A stretch of 64,000 bases of DNA from JAGOPY01 sp964619555 (lineage in GTDB: Bacteria > Bacteroidota > Bacteroidia > Bacteroidales > JAGOPY01), in contig CAZUDV010000002.1 in NCBI GenBank assembly GCA_964619555.1, positions 248,001-312,000 on the forward strand, given 5' to 3'. The notes beneath the pieces were generated by a model that was not told where the DNA came from, did no database searches, and saw only the letters and a program-made list of their open reading frames with translations. The translations under genes and the position numbers were made by a program. Below, in pieces: positions 8,660 through 16,908 of this stretch (positions are counted from its first letter, which is position 1; the number at the start of each line of letters is the position of its first letter).

Positions 8660-9667
8660 TTAAAGTACGGCCAGGACTTCACCGAGCAATTTTTCACGGT
8701 TAACCGGGACGACGCCGACTTCTTCACAAACCTGCCCACCGGCCAGATTGGAGATGGCGGCCATTATAAACGGAGAAACATCGCAGGCAAGGCAAAGTGC
8801 CGCAACACTGATCACGGTATCGCCGGCTCCTGATACGTCAGCAATATGGCGGACATGTGCCGGGATCAAACGGGATTGGGTCCGGCCATCCTCATCCTTA
8901 TAGCTCACATAAATGCCTTTGTCGGAAAGCGTGGTCATAACGATGGCATGTCCCTGTTCGGTATGAAAGAATGCCGATGCTGAATCCAGTTCTTCCGGAA
9001 AATCCGGATTCAGTTCTTTATTTAATCCATCCCTCAGCTCCTTGAGGTTCGGCTTGAAAAGTGTGGCACCCCGGTACTGAAGAAAATTCTTTCTTTTAGG
9101 ATCGACCGCAACAGGTATTTCCAGTTCGATTGCCTTATCGATGACCTTACGGATAAGAGCAGGGGTAAGGACACCTTTGTTATAGTCCTGCATGATGAGG
9201 GCATCGATCTTTTGAGCTTCCATCTGATTGACAATGCTTTTCAGCAATGCAACCTGATCCTGCCGGTCCAGGTCAGCTGTCAGTTCTTCATCCACCCTGA
9301 GCATCTGGGTCTTATTGCCAATTACCCTGAATTTGGTGGTGGTGATCCTGGATGTGCTGGCCAGGATTCCGGATCCCGAAATGCCTTCTTCTTTCAACAA
9401 TTGCCGGAATTCGTTTCCCTTATGATCGTTACCGATAACAGAACATAATATCGGTTCAGCGCCCAGGGACCGGATATTCAGCGCAACGTTGGCAGCCCCG
9501 CCGAGGCGGTTTATCCGCTTTTCAACCTGGACCACCGGCACAGGCGCTTCAGGGGATATCCGCTCAACCCTGCCGAACAGGTAAGCATCCACCATCACAT
9601 CGCCGATCACCATTACCTTCAGGCTTCGGAACCGTTCGAAAAGCATATGATAATCCATGTCTGGCAT
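8660..9667 (-). CDS. rfaE1: D-glycero-beta-D-manno-heptose-7-phosphate kinase (RfaE domain I, PfkB family)
   Basis: 335 residues of the ribokinase/PfkB fold. Near the N-terminus are VMVIGDVMVDAYLFG and GGAANVALNI, and near the C-terminus the anion-hole and catalytic base motif DVSGAGDTVIS. The long match to RfaE in RISPEAPVPVVQVEKRINRL points to the heptose kinase that makes heptose 1,7-bisphosphate for LPS core. Only the kinase domain is present. The adenylyltransferase domain found in enterobacterial HldE is absent, as is usual in Bacteroidota where it is a separate gene. No RfaE2 gene is in the window. Confidence 0.85.
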   Translation of the reverse strand: MPDMDYHMLFERFRSLKVMVIGDVMVDAYLFGRVERISPEAPVPVVQVEKRINRLGGAANVALNIRSLGAEPILCSVIGNDHKGNEFRQLLKEEGISGSGILASTSRITTTKFRVIGNKTQMLRVDEELTADLDRQDQVALLKSIVNQMEAQKIDALIMQDYNKGVLTPALIRKVIDKAIELEIPVAVDPKRKNFLQYRGATLFKPNLKELRDGLNKELNPDFPEELDSASAFFHTEQGHAIVMTTLSDKGIYVSYKDEDGRTQSRLIPAHVRHIADVSGAGDTVISVAALCLACDVSPFIMAAISNLAGGQVCEEVGVVPVNREKLLGEVLAVL

Positions 9668-9688
9668 TTGATAGTAAGGGATATAATT

Positions 9689-9752
9689 TGTTAAACTGTT
9701 AAATTGTTAAACTGTTAAATTGTTAAACTGCTAAACAGTTAAATTGTTACAC
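9689..9752. repeat. Octamer tandem repeat, TGTTAAAC/T, 8 copies
   Basis: Eight successive octamers, the first five alternating TGTTAAAC and TGTTAAAT, the last three with one or two changes (TGCTAAAC, AGTTAAAT, TGTTACAC). They lie between the aminotransferase gene and the heptose kinase gene, just upstream of the kinase start on the minus strand (9667). No spacer structure, so not a CRISPR. Confidence 0.9.
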
Positions 9753-9805
9753 TAATTTAAATTAAAACCATTAAACACCCTCTGAACCTGGAACTCCTGC
9801 CTCCC

Positions 9806-11008
9806 TTATTTCAGGTCTGCCAGGGCTTTTTTGATCCTTTCCAGGGCAACCAGCAATTGGTCCATTGAAGCGGCATATGAAATCCGGATGCAATCGGGAT
9901 TACCGAAGGCATCCCCGGGCACCAGGGCCACATGCCCCACATCCAGGAGGTACATCGTCAGGTCAACTGCATTTTCAATCGGCAATCCATTGAAACTCTT
10001 ACCAAAATAGCTCGTCACATCCGGGAAAAAATAAAATGCCCCCTTCGGTACGTGAGTCTTGATACCCGGGATAGTATTGAGTATCTCCAGCATTTTGTTT
10101 CTCCTCTGCCGGAATGTAAAAACCATTTCACGGATATCCGGCGAGGTTTTGGGGTCCGTCATCATAGCTTCGACCGCAGCGTACTGGGAAATGGAGGAAG
10201 TGGCCGAAGTGATCTGCCCCTGCAATTTCTCGCAGGCTTTGGCAACCGGAAGTGGTGCCGCCATGTATCCGAGTCGCCAGCCGGTCATGGCAAAACCTTT
10301 GGAAACGCCATTGATCAGAATAACCTGGTCACGGATTTCCTCGAACTGGGCAATGCTCTCATGCTGGCAGTCCATGTTGATCAATTCATAGATTTCGTCA
10401 GAAATCACAAAGACATTGGGATGCCGGGCTATGACCCGGGCAAAGTCTTCCAGTTCGTCTCTGGAATAAACGCTTCCGGATGGATTACACGGGCTGGAAT
10501 ATACAATGGCCTTCGTCTTCGGTGTCATATGGCTCTCCAGTTCTTCAGCGGTAATTTTAAAATCATTTTCGCAACTGGATTCGATGAAAACGGCTTTCCC
10601 CCTGGCGAGTTTTACCATTTCCTTGTACGACACCCAGTACGGAGCAGGTAAGATCACTTCTTCACCTTCATTGACCAGGCTCATGATAGCATTGGTAATG
10701 GAGTGTTTTGCACCGGTGGAAACAACGATTTGTTCCGGCTTGTAATCGAGGTTGTTGTCTCTTTTCAGTTTAAAGCAAATAGCCTTTTTCAACTCCAGGA
10801 AGCCGGGGACGGGAGGATAATGCGTTTTATTTTCATGAATAGCCCGTATCGCAGCATTTTTAATATTCTCCGGTGTATTGAAATCGGGTTCTCCAATGCT
10901 GAGGTTGATCACGTCAATGCCCTGTGCGGTCAGTTCCCTGCTGCGTCTTGTCATTGCCAGAGTTTCTGACTCGGATAGTCCGTGAATGAGTTGTGAGATG
11001 TAGTCCAT
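9806..11008 (-). CDS. Class I/II aminotransferase, aspartate aminotransferase-like
   Basis: 400 residues, PLP-dependent fold type I. Visible are VINLSIGEPDFNTPENI at the N-terminus, VVSTGAKHSI, SSPCNPSGSVY, VISDEIYE (the PLP-ring Asp and Tyr) and the Schiff-base lysine in GVSKGFAMTGWRLGYMA, plus a C-terminal arginine in DCIRISYA that would bind the substrate carboxylate. This is the subgroup of Thermus-type aspartate aminotransferases, so L-aspartate/2-oxoglutarate is the likely pair, though prephenate or other amino acids are possible. The start was set at 11008, not at the in-frame ATG 54 bases upstream, because a TACCTTTG promoter element (11034-11041, minus) lies between the two. Confidence 0.87.
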   Translation of the reverse strand: MDYISQLIHGLSESETLAMTRRSRELTAQGIDVINLSIGEPDFNTPENIKNAAIRAIHENKTHYPPVPGFLELKKAICFKLKRDNNLDYKPEQIVVSTGAKHSITNAIMSLVNEGEEVILPAPYWVSYKEMVKLARGKAVFIESSCENDFKITAEELESHMTPKTKAIVYSSPCNPSGSVYSRDELEDFARVIARHPNVFVISDEIYELINMDCQHESIAQFEEIRDQVILINGVSKGFAMTGWRLGYMAAPLPVAKACEKLQGQITSATSSISQYAAVEAMMTDPKTSPDIREMVFTFRQRRNKMLEILNTIPGIKTHVPKGAFYFFPDVTSYFGKSFNGLPIENAVDLTMYLLDVGHVALVPGDAFGNPDCIRISYAASMDQLLVALERIKKALADLK

Positions 11009-11178
11009 GTGATATGTTCTGTTAAAAGATTCACAAAGGTATGAATTAATTTGAGAAGACACAGACAGGAGACAGAAGAGGGAAAATAGAATTTAAAATT
11101 TGGAAGTCATCCGTCATATGATTGCAAACTGAAGACTGACGACTGAAATATCCTTTATCTTTGTTGAAAAATAAACCT

Positions 11179-11706
11179 ATGGCAGGTGTTTGGATTACTG
11201 AAGTATTAAAATTCTTGCTTCCGGCAGTCGTATTATTTTTCATTGCCCGGATGTGCATTCGGGCTTATCTTGGGAATGAAGCCTTGAAAAGGGAAGATTC
11301 AAAGCGATCCGGAAACCGTCAGATCACTTTGCCCCTGAGGTTGCAGGCCTATGAACGCCTGATATTATTACTGGAGCGGATTTCGCCGGCACAGGCTATT
11401 ACCAGGGTATTGCAACCGGGAATACCGGCATTGCAGTTTCAAATCCTGTTAACCCAAAGCATCCGGGAGGAATTTGAACACAACATGGTCCAGCAGATAT
11501 ATGTATCTCCGCAATCATGGTTCATGATCAAATCAGCCAAAGAGGAAGTTATTCGTCTGATTAATACGGTATCGGCAGAAACCGCATCAAATGAGTCGGC
11601 GCACGAACTCGCTGCTAAAATTCTGGAAAGGGCGGCAGACTGGGAAAAAAATCCGCTGCAGTCAGCCATATCCCAATTGAAAACTGAAGCATCGGAGCTA
11701 TTTTAA
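11179..11706 (+). CDS. Small membrane-anchored protein of unknown function
   Basis: 175 residues. Residues about 8-26 form a single membrane helix (VLKFLLPAVVLFFIARMCI), followed by a charged, mostly helical cytoplasmic part with leucine-rich LRLQAYERLILLLERISPAQAI and QSWFMIKSAKEEVIRLIN. I recognise the pattern as a widespread Bacteroidota family without assigned function. The start at 11179 is preferred because a TATCTTTG box (11156-11163) overlaps the alternative TTG at 11161. The SRPBCC gene follows after 1 base, so the two are co-transcribed. Confidence 0.7.
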   Translation: MAGVWITEVLKFLLPAVVLFFIARMCIRAYLGNEALKREDSKRSGNRQITLPLRLQAYERLILLLERISPAQAITRVLQPGIPALQFQILLTQSIREEFEHNMVQQIYVSPQSWFMIKSAKEEVIRLINTVSAETASNESAHELAAKILERAADWEKNPLQSAISQLKTEASELF

Positions 11707-11707
11707 T

Positions 11708-12172
11708 ATGCAATCCCTGACCAAGGTTCAATTTCTTCCGATTTCTCTCGACTTAGCATGGGATTTCTTTTCCGATCCCAGGAACCTGGGAAAGATAACA
11801 CCTCCCGAAATGAACTTTATTATCTTATCTGACTTGGGTGATGGAAGGATGTATCCGGGAATGATCATTGCCTATAAGTTAAGTCCGGTCGCCGGAATAC
11901 CTGTGACCTGGGTCACGGAAATCACGGAGGTCAGAGAAAAGGAATTATTCATAGATAACCAGATCCACGGCCCCTATAAATTCTGGCACCATCAGCATAT
12001 CTTCAGGGAGGTGGAAGGAGGCGTACAAATGACGGATATCCTTCACTATGCGGCGCCGCTGGGTTTTTTTGGAAAGATGACGGAAAAATTATTCTTACGG
12101 AGGAAAGTGGAATCTATTTTCAGTTATCGGGAAGCTGTCCTGAATAAATACTTTCCGGTTACACTTCAATAA
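11708..12172 (+). CDS. SRPBCC (START-like) ligand-binding family protein
   Basis: 154 residues with the helix-grip pattern of SRPBCC proteins: SLDLAWDFFSDPRNLGKITPPEMNF at the N-terminus, central strands with GIPVTWVTEITEV, and a C-terminal helix (EAVLNKYF). Proteins of this length with the SDPRNLxxITPP signature are often annotated as cell-division-inhibitor-like. In Bacteroidota they often occur in light-induced carotenoid/photolyase clusters beside a MerR-B12 regulator, which fits the neighbours here (sigma factor and CarH-like gene just downstream on the other strand). The ligand is unknown. Confidence 0.75.
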   Translation: MQSLTKVQFLPISLDLAWDFFSDPRNLGKITPPEMNFIILSDLGDGRMYPGMIIAYKLSPVAGIPVTWVTEITEVREKELFIDNQIHGPYKFWHHQHIFREVEGGVQMTDILHYAAPLGFFGKMTEKLFLRRKVESIFSYREAVLNKYFPVTLQ

Positions 12173-12202
12173 AAAAGGCGGAGAACCCGAAATCCCTCCG
12201 CC
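12170..12202 (-). terminator. Intrinsic terminator of the ECF sigma gene
   Basis: On the minus strand a 7-bp stem GGCGGAG/CTCCGCC (12177-12202, 12-base loop) is followed by six T. It sits just 3' of the sigma-factor stop at 12229 and tail-to-tail with the SRPBCC gene. Confidence 0.75.
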
Positions 12203-12228
12203 TGAAAATTATATGAGAAACTTGCTAA

Positions 12229-12735
12229 TCAATTACCGTATCCTTCCAGTCTTTCCATCAGTTTTTTTCTTCCGAAGAATATCCGACTCTTGACAGTACC
12301 GATTGAAATATCCAATTCATCAGCTATTTCTTTATATTTATAACCCTGTGTGTGCATTTCAAATGGAATTCTCTGCTCATCCTCCAGGGTTTTGACCACT
12401 TCCAGGATTTCGCTTTCACGTAGTTCGGAATCCGGGGCAACCGGGAAAGACTCTATTTTTCCGTGGATGTAATTCAGGTTGTCCGTTTTTACAATGAAAG
12501 TCTGGGCTTTCCGCGTCCTCCGGTAATTATTGATGAAGATATTTTTCATGATCGTAAACAACCATGCTTTAAAATTAGTATGGTGCACGAACTTTTCACG
12601 GAACAACAGGGCCTTGTAATTAGTTTCCTGGACCAGGTCATAGGCATCATCTTCATTGGATGTCAGCTTCTTAGCAAAATACAGAAGGTATGATTGCATG
12701 CTGGTGAGCTTATAATTGAATTCTAAAGCTGTCAT
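12229..12735 (-). CDS. ECF-type RNA polymerase sigma factor
   Basis: 168 residues with only sigma regions 2 and 4. Region 2 includes DAYDLVQETNYKALLFREKF and NFKAWLFTIMKNIFINNYRR, and region 4 is the C-terminal helix-turn-helix with YKYKEIADELDISIGTVKSR. No anti-sigma factor gene is adjacent. The upstream neighbour on the same strand is the CarH-like regulator, 208 bases away, and a good promoter sits in that gap, so the sigma gene can be expressed alone. A light-regulated sigma factor under CarH-like control would fit the order, but that is inference. Confidence 0.9.
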   Translation of the reverse strand: MTALEFNYKLTSMQSYLLYFAKKLTSNEDDAYDLVQETNYKALLFREKFVHHTNFKAWLFTIMKNIFINNYRRTRKAQTFIVKTDNLNYIHGKIESFPVAPDSELRESEILEVVKTLEDEQRIPFEMHTQGYKYKEIADELDISIGTVKSRIFFGRKKLMERLEGYGN

Positions 12736-12767
12736 GGCTATTTATTTTTTGTTTAATTATATTGATG

Positions 12768-12799
12768 CAAAGTTAAACATTAAACTAATAGCATGTCAA
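12768..12799 (-). promoter_or_regulatory. Promoter of the ECF sigma gene
   Basis: On the minus strand TTG (12799-12797) is followed after 21 bases by TAACTTTG (12775-12768), a full match to the Bacteroidota -7 consensus TAnnTTTG. It lies 32 bases upstream of the sigma start codon at 12735. Confidence 0.65.
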
Positions 12800-12875
12800 G
12801 TTTTTTAACATTTATTTTAGAATTATTCTAAATAATATTTTTTATATTCCTATGGATCAGTCAATTAAATATGCA

Positions 12876-12895
12876 TTTGTTAACATATTAACAAA
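12876..12895. promoter_or_regulatory. Perfect 8-bp inverted repeat, candidate operator
   Basis: TTTGTTAA-CATA-TTAACAAA is a perfect inverted repeat with a 4-base spacer, and it extends outward to CAT/ATG with one extra base. It lies between the CarH-like gene and the sigma gene, about 75 bases upstream of the sigma promoter. The symmetry suits a dimeric regulator, the neighbouring MerR-type protein being the obvious candidate. There is no U-tract, so it is not a typical terminator. Confidence 0.4.
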
Positions 12896-12943
12896 ATGAA
12901 ATGTTAAACAGTGTTAAAGGAAGTGGGCAAAATTGTTTAACAA

Positions 12944-13840
12944 CTACCCGTTCGGGTTCAATTTTCGGAGAATTTCATTTGAGAATTGAAGTGCAGAATT
13001 AACCCTCGTAACATTTGCAGGTAACTGGCAGGTAATGCCATTTACCTGGAAACCTGTAATAAATAATTGCTTGTCCGGATATCTTCCTGCGACACGAGTG
13101 ATATAGGCTTCAAGCTTTTCTTTGGAAACCGAATTAGAAAATGAGGTCAGCATATAGTCCGGTAAAATAAAATCCGAAACCGCATAGACATCATCTTCAG
13201 GAACATTCGCGCCCAGGTAGATCACTTTGAATCCCCGGCTCTTGATCATATAATCATATACCAGCAGCCCGAGTTCATGCAGCTCCCATTCCGGGAGGTA
13301 AAGGAGGAACTTTTTGACTTCCTGTCCGGCCGGTATTGGAATACTGTCGATCGCCACATAAATCTTTTGTCTTACCAGGTTGGTAATGAAATGTTCATGA
13401 GCCGGATTAATACTTCCTGCCTGCCACAGGACCCCTACCCTTTCGAAAAACGGATATAAGACATGATAAACGCTTTTTTCAAAGCCTTCTTTAAGAATCG
13501 ATATATTGAGCAACTTTTCAAACTTGGCTTCATCGAGTTCGATCATAGCAACCACAAGGCTTTCGATCTGGCTGTCGTGGCCATTGGTGACCATCGACAC
13601 CTCCATGACTTTCCTGGCCAGCTCTTCCTGGTCGAATTCAGAGACTTTGGATATCTTATAGCCATTGCGTAACAGAATGGATACATTCATCAGTTTCTTG
13701 ACTTCCATATCACAGTACAGACGAATATTCGATTCCGTCCGGGCTGGCTCCACAATCCCGTATCGCTTTTCCCATATACGGATCGTGTGTGCCTTGATGC
13801 CGGTTATTCGCTCTAAATCTTTAATGGAATACAGGGCCAT
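12944..13840 (-). CDS. MerR-family transcription factor with cobalamin-binding domain (CarH/LitR-like)
   Basis: 298 residues. Residues 1-70 are a MerR winged helix (YSIKDLERITGIKAHTIRIWEKRYG). Residues about 100-180 are the helical cap of cobalamin-binding regulators, with the W-x9-EH signature in LWQAGSINPAHEH. Residues about 185-290 are a B12-binding Rossmann domain with ExHxxG in WELHELG, whose histidine is the lower axial cobalt ligand, then VIYLGANVPEDDV. CarH-type proteins use adenosylcobalamin as a light sensor: a tetramer represses DNA in the dark and light breaks it. Both sequence signatures are intact, so light or B12 sensing is likely. The sigma gene follows on the same strand. A short AACAAT/ATTGTT inverted repeat upstream may be an autoregulatory site. 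Confidence 0.85.
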   Translation of the reverse strand: MALYSIKDLERITGIKAHTIRIWEKRYGIVEPARTESNIRLYCDMEVKKLMNVSILLRNGYKISKVSEFDQEELARKVMEVSMVTNGHDSQIESLVVAMIELDEAKFEKLLNISILKEGFEKSVYHVLYPFFERVGVLWQAGSINPAHEHFITNLVRQKIYVAIDSIPIPAGQEVKKFLLYLPEWELHELGLLVYDYMIKSRGFKVIYLGANVPEDDVYAVSDFILPDYMLTSFSNSVSKEKLEAYITRVAGRYPDKQLFITGFQVNGITCQLPANVTRVNSALQFSNEILRKLNPNG

Positions 13841-13868
13841 TGCCTTAACTGGTTAAACTCCGACTATT

Positions 13869-13891
13869 AACAATGACTACCGTTTATTGTT
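13869..13891. promoter_or_regulatory. Possible operator upstream of the CarH-like gene
   Basis: Inverted repeat AACAAT-N11-ATTGTT, 29 bases upstream of the MerR/B12 start codon. Arms are short, so chance occurrence in AT-rich DNA is quite possible. Confidence 0.25.
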
Positions 13892-14042
13892 CAACGGAAG
13901 GCTGCAATTTAATCAGAAATAATCAATCGGAGAGAAGAGATGATTATTAATTTTAAATTTGCAGGAGAGGGCGGGATACGGCTGTGCTTCAGTTGGTATC
14001 CGGCTTGTAATGCGGTGGTCAAACGATGGAATCATTTAAATA

Positions 14043-14834
14043 ATGATAGAAAGAATTAAAAGTGCCGTGATTGTTGGTTCGGGTAATGTTGCCTGGCATA
14101 TGCTCAAAGCGTTGGGGGATTCAGGTATTGTGATTCGCCAGATTGTAGCCCGCAATCCCGTTACGGCAAGGATGCTCTCTGATGATTATCAGGTTCCATT
14201 TGTGACAGATCCTGCCTTGATGGATCGTGCAGCCGGTATCTACATCCTGGCCGTGCAGGATGATGAAATAGAACATGCCGCTCTGAGCCTGAAGCTGGAT
14301 GATCAACTCCTGGTCCATACTTCAGGCTTTTCAGATCTGGCTGTTTTGCAGGGCTTTTCATCCGACACGGGAGTTATATGGCCCCTGCAATCCCTGACTA
14401 CAGGTAAAAGCGTCGATTACAGGCAAATTCCATTTTTCATTGAAGCCAATAACGATCATACTTTATCCATCCTAAAAAACCTCGCGGAATCCATCTCGGA
14501 TACCGTCATTTCCACCGAATCACCTATAAGGAAACACGTGCACCTCGCTGCCGTGATAGCATCTAACCTGTCAAACCACCTGTATACAATAGCTGCCTCG
14601 ATTCTCGAAAAACAGAAAATCGCATTCGAAGTGCTGGTCCCGTTGATTCGCGAAACTGCAGCCAAATCTGCCCTGAAGGGACCTGTCCATAACCAGACCG
14701 GGCCTGCTTCAAGAGGTGACCTGAAGGTGATTGGCCAGCATCTGAAAATGCTGGAGGATGAGCCCTCATACAGAGATATTTATAAACTGATTACTGAAAA
14801 CATTATTCAACACCGCTTAAATGAAGAACTATAA
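14043..14834 (+). CDS. Rossmann-fold DUF2520 protein
   Basis: 263 residues. An N-terminal NAD(P)-binding Rossmann domain (SAVIVGSGNVAWHMLKAL, then IYILAVQDDEI) is followed by a helical DUF2520 domain (HLAAVIASNLSNHLYTIAA). This resembles the architecture of pyrroline-5-carboxylate reductase and 2-dehydropantoate reductase relatives, but no substrate is established. It is the first gene of a compact plus-strand run with kdsC (14-base overlap), a UbiA-family gene and maf. A TAAATTTG box at 13954-13961 is a likely -7 element. Confidence 0.8.
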   Translation: MIERIKSAVIVGSGNVAWHMLKALGDSGIVIRQIVARNPVTARMLSDDYQVPFVTDPALMDRAAGIYILAVQDDEIEHAALSLKLDDQLLVHTSGFSDLAVLQGFSSDTGVIWPLQSLTTGKSVDYRQIPFFIEANNDHTLSILKNLAESISDTVISTESPIRKHVHLAAVIASNLSNHLYTIAASILEKQKIAFEVLVPLIRETAAKSALKGPVHNQTGPASRGDLKVIGQHLKMLEDEPSYRDIYKLITENIIQHRLNEEL

Positions 14835-15342
14835 AGAGCTGCTCAAGCATATAAACACCTTTATATTCGATTATGACGGAACCCTGACCGACGGTACCGT
14901 CATTTTACTGGATGAAGGAGAGCCTTTGCGCACGGCCAATGTTCGTGACGGTTATGCCCTTCAACTGGCTGTCAAGAAAGGATTTAACGTAGTGATTGTC
15001 TCGGGCGGACGATCCCGGTCAATGGTCAACCGTTTCCGAATGCTGAATATAAAACATGTGTTTCTAGGGGTTGAACATAAGCTTGACACTCTCAAGACTT
15101 TTCTTCAGACCAACCACGTGGAACCGCACCAGGTCCTTTACATGGGGGATGACATACCCGATTTCCATGCCATGAAGTATTGCGGGGTTGCAACCTGCCC
15201 GGCTGATGCTGCCGAGGAGATCAAATCCGTTTCGCATTATATATCGCACTATAAAGGAGGCGAAGGATGTGCCAGGGATATCATTGAACAGGTGTTAAAA
15301 GTCCAGGGCCTCTGGATGAATGATGATGCTTTTACCTGGTAG
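14821..15342 (+). CDS. kdsC: KdsC-like 3-deoxy-D-manno-octulosonate 8-phosphate phosphatase (HAD-IIIA)
   Basis: 173 residues, the usual length of the capless HAD-IIIA phosphatases. The nucleophile motif is FIFDYDGTLTDG, motif II is VIVSGGRSRS, and the acidic motif is MGDDIPDFHAM. This fits KdsC, which removes phosphate from KDO-8-P in the LPS inner-core pathway. The gene overlaps the upstream DUF2520 gene and is followed after 3 bases by the UbiA-family gene. Other HAD-IIIA phosphatases (for example acting on acylneuraminate phosphate) look similar, but lpxB nearby and rfaE1 support an LPS role. Confidence 0.82.
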   Translation: MKNYKELLKHINTFIFDYDGTLTDGTVILLDEGEPLRTANVRDGYALQLAVKKGFNVVIVSGGRSRSMVNRFRMLNIKHVFLGVEHKLDTLKTFLQTNHVEPHQVLYMGDDIPDFHAMKYCGVATCPADAAEEIKSVSHYISHYKGGEGCARDIIEQVLKVQGLWMNDDAFTW

Positions 15343-15345
15343 ATT

Positions 15346-16293
15346 ATGGTCCCAAAAGCCTTCTTTCAACTCATCCGCCCTTTAAACCTTCTGATCATGG
15401 CCCTCACTCTTTGCCTGGTGAGATACGGTATATTCCTTCCCATTTTCAGGCAGAATGGTTTGGAAGGGCTTATGCCCGACTGGCAGTTTATTCTACTGAT
15501 CCTGGCCACGCTTTTTATCGGTGCCGGGGGCTATGTTATCAATGACGTGCTTGACATTGAAATGGACAAGGTGAACAAACCCTCCAGGCAAATAATCGGT
15601 AAAAAGATAAGTGATGTCAGGGGGAAAAATCTGCACTTTAACCTCACAGCCGTTGGAATTGCTTTCGGAATTGCCTTCAGTTACCTTTCCGGTAATATTT
15701 TCCTGGGCATTTTGTTTGTCATTATCCCAACTGCCTTGTTTTATTACAGTTACAAGTACAAATACATGCCAGCAGTGGGCAATCTGGTAGTGGCTTCCCT
15801 GTCAGCCCTGGTCATCATCATTTACTGGGTATTTGAATTCTATTATCTTAAAGATCAGCCAGGCCGTTTTATTGAAGCCAGCCGCTATTTCATTTTAATT
15901 AACCGGTTTATCCTGGCGTATGCGGCTTTTGCCTTCATGGTCTCCCTCGTTCGGGAGATCGTTAAAGATGCACAGGATATTGAAGGAGATTCCCGGTTCG
16001 GTTGTAAAACTGTACCGATTGCCATTGGCATCCCCGGCACGAAGATCATTGTGACCATCCTCGTGGCAATCACCATTTTATGCCTGGCCTGGTTCCAGAC
16101 TGTACTATCCGGGACAGGATATATTATTATAACCTATATGCTGATACCGACTCAATTACTGCTGTTGATATCCCTCTTCTTAACTCTGTCTGCCAGATCA
16201 AAAGAATCATTTTCAAGATTAAGCGTGCTCTTCAAGCTGATTATGCTCACCGGATTGCTGTCCCTCGCAGGAACCTGGTTCAGAAACATTTAA
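15346..16293 (+). CDS. UbiA-family prenyltransferase (geranylgeranylglycerol-phosphate synthase-like group)
   Basis: 315 residues with about eight to nine membrane helices. The first aspartate-rich motif is NDVLDIEMDKVNKP and the second is DAQDIEGD, both needed for Mg-diphosphate binding in the UbiA superfamily. In Bacteroidota the version sitting between kdsC and maf is usually annotated as a geranylgeranylglycerol-phosphate geranylgeranyltransferase-like enzyme. Its true acceptor is not shown by the sequence; heme O, quinone or lipid acceptors are all members of the superfamily. The gene is translationally close to kdsC (3-base gap) and maf (4-base gap). Confidence 0.82.
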   Translation: MVPKAFFQLIRPLNLLIMALTLCLVRYGIFLPIFRQNGLEGLMPDWQFILLILATLFIGAGGYVINDVLDIEMDKVNKPSRQIIGKKISDVRGKNLHFNLTAVGIAFGIAFSYLSGNIFLGILFVIIPTALFYYSYKYKYMPAVGNLVVASLSALVIIIYWVFEFYYLKDQPGRFIEASRYFILINRFILAYAAFAFMVSLVREIVKDAQDIEGDSRFGCKTVPIAIGIPGTKIIVTILVAITILCLAWFQTVLSGTGYIIITYMLIPTQLLLLISLFLTLSARSKESFSRLSVLFKLIMLTGLLSLAGTWFRNI

Positions 16294-16297
16294 AAGG

Positions 16298-16879
16298 ATG
16301 CTGGAAAACCTTAAAGAATACCGGATCATACTGGCTTCCCATTCCCCGAGGCGACGTCAGCTTTTGCGTGAGCTGGGGGTGGAATTCACGGAAATCAGCG
16401 CGAAGGTGGATGAAACCGTCCCTGAAGGAATGACCCCTGAGGAAGCGGCTACTTATATTTCCGAAAAGAAAGCGGATCATTTCATGGAATTCCTGGATGA
16501 TGGCAGGACAATCCTCATCACTGCCGACACCCTGGTAATCGTTGACGGAAAAGTTATCGGGAAACCGGAAGGCAAGGAAGGAGCCAGGGAAATGCTCAGG
16601 TTATTGTCAGGTAAAATGCACCGTGTTGTCACCGGCGTAACGGTCAGAAGCAAGTCTAAAAACATCTCTTTCACGGATCTGACCGATGTGTATTTCAGCG
16701 AACTGACCGATGAAGAGATCGGGTATTACCTTGAAAATTATCAGCCATACGATAAAGCCGGGGCATATGGAATCCAGGAATGGATCGGATTTATCGGGAT
16801 CAATCGGATCGACGGTTCATATTTCAACGTGATGGGGCTGCCGGTTCAAAGACTTTATGAGGAACTTCGCAGATTTTGA
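16298..16879 (+). CDS. maf: Maf-family nucleotide pyrophosphatase
   Basis: 193 residues, the typical Maf length. Landmarks are ILASHSPRRRQLLRELGV at the N-terminus, ITADTLVIVDGKVIGKP in the middle, HRVVTGVTV, and YDKAGAYGIQEW near the C-terminus, which together line the nucleotide pocket. Maf proteins hydrolyse non-canonical or excess nucleoside triphosphates (dTTP/UTP in the YhdE subgroup) to monophosphates and are linked to septum control in some bacteria. The gene is last in the DUF2520-kdsC-UbiA-maf block; a heptamer repeat separates it from surE. Confidence 0.88.
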   Translation: MLENLKEYRIILASHSPRRRQLLRELGVEFTEISAKVDETVPEGMTPEEAATYISEKKADHFMEFLDDGRTILITADTLVIVDGKVIGKPEGKEGAREMLRLLSGKMHRVVTGVTVRSKSKNISFTDLTDVYFSELTDEEIGYYLENYQPYDKAGAYGIQEWIGFIGINRIDGSYFNVMGLPVQRLYEELRRF

Positions 16880-16908
16880 TACCCGGGACACATTAAAATT
16901 TGGCTATT

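Noticed and set aside
9689..9752. Possible CRISPR array
   Set aside because: Units are 8 bp with no spacers; no cas genes in the window. The same holds for the arrays at 16909 and 55376.
9932..10651. 239-residue plus-strand ORF
   Set aside because: Antisense to the aspartate aminotransferase gene, whose motifs are complete; the ORF has no family-like composition.
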